6,276 nucleotides of DNA, from positions 1-6,276 of the forward strand of contig JAQBPP010000119.1 of NCBI GenBank assembly GCA_028287455.1, read 5' to 3'. Each line of letters opens with the position of its first letter. The stretch's first letter is position 1. A program made the position numbers and the translations under genes. Below are positions 6,131-6,276 of this stretch, in pieces. The DNA comes from Bacilli bacterium (GTDB lineage Bacteria > Bacillota > Bacilli > Tumebacillales > JAQBPP01). Under the pieces are notes generated by a model. It was not told the origin of the DNA. It worked only from the letters and a program-made list of their open reading frames with translations, and did no database searches.

Positions 6131-6276
6131 CTACTTTTTCCTGCCCTGAATCCACGTGTAGTCTACGTTAAACTCTACACCGCTCGCAGATGAAACCAAG
6201 TCGTGTACAAACGGTTTTGTCAAAAATGCCTGCGAACGGAATACCAGTGGACCAATCGGCATATCGTTCATCAGGA
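6131..6276 (-). CDS. C-terminal end of a second peptide-binding protein (family 5), partial
   Basis: Only the last 47 codons and the TAG stop (6131-6133) lie in the window. The visible tail reads LMNDMPIGPLVFRSQAFLTK, then PFVHDLVSSASGVEFN, and ends WIQGRKK. The pattern of a short Met/Pro segment (lobe I strand), an aromatic and Lys-Pro pair (TKPFVHDL), and a final Gly-x-x-x-Phe with a Trp-Ile near the end is how OppA/DppE-type solute-binding proteins finish. The tail differs from that of the neighbouring oppA (which ends in PLGPDYDLKNAFIAQ), so the two are diverged paralogs and not a recent duplication. It is co-oriented and 120 bases upstream of oppA. A family-5 binding protein is a good guess but rests on a short fragment; the N-terminal part would settle it. 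Confidence 0.75.
   Translation of the reverse strand, partial: LMNDMPIGPLVFRSQAFLTKPFVHDLVSSASGVEFNVDYTWIQGRKK

Noticed and set aside
6218..6223. Perfect TTGACA on the minus strand inside the upstream binding-protein gene, a possible -35 for oppA
   Set aside because: No -10-like hexamer occurs 16-18 bases downstream, and the following terminator would stop such a transcript.

Overview
The window is an ordinary but complete oligopeptide ABC-transporter locus. Every gene lies on the minus strand, so it reads from the right end of the window to the left. The order of transcription is: the 3' end of one family-5 substrate-binding protein gene (6276-6131), a second complete binding-protein gene (oppA, 6010-4310), the two permease genes oppB and oppC, the two ATPase genes oppD and oppF, a terminator, and then the 5' end of polA (DNA polymerase I, 193-1). 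No gene is supported on the plus strand; long plus-strand frames lie opposite the transporter genes and resemble no known family.

The organism is most likely a Gram-positive Bacillota of the class Bacilli. Strong purine-rich Shine-Dalgarno sites (GGAGG type) precede the genes, OppA is a classic lipoprotein with an LTGC lipobox, and intrinsic terminators with U-tracts are used. OppB and OppC resemble the Bacillus Opp permeases closely as I remember them. Base composition is moderate. A family such as Alicyclobacillaceae would fit, but that is a guess that cannot be settled from this window.

Functionally, OppA is tethered to the outer membrane face and captures peptides. OppB and OppC form the channel, and OppD and OppF form the ATPase heterodimer. 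The genes from oppB to oppF are tightly packed: gaps of 3 and 12 bases, then a 4-base overlap. The two points where the operon opens up are both occupied by strong RNA hairpins. One is an intrinsic terminator-like hairpin between the two binding-protein genes, whose U-tract ends three bases before the oppA ribosome binding site. The other is a long stem-loop without a U-tract between oppA and oppB. These are the most plausible devices for setting the ratio of binding protein to membrane complex, and they are the most interesting part of the window.

I do not see a novel system, mobile element, CRISPR array, tRNA or rRNA. No gene-free stretch exceeds about 140 bases. Findings concern RNA structures, start-codon choice and the tandem binding proteins, and are of modest interest.
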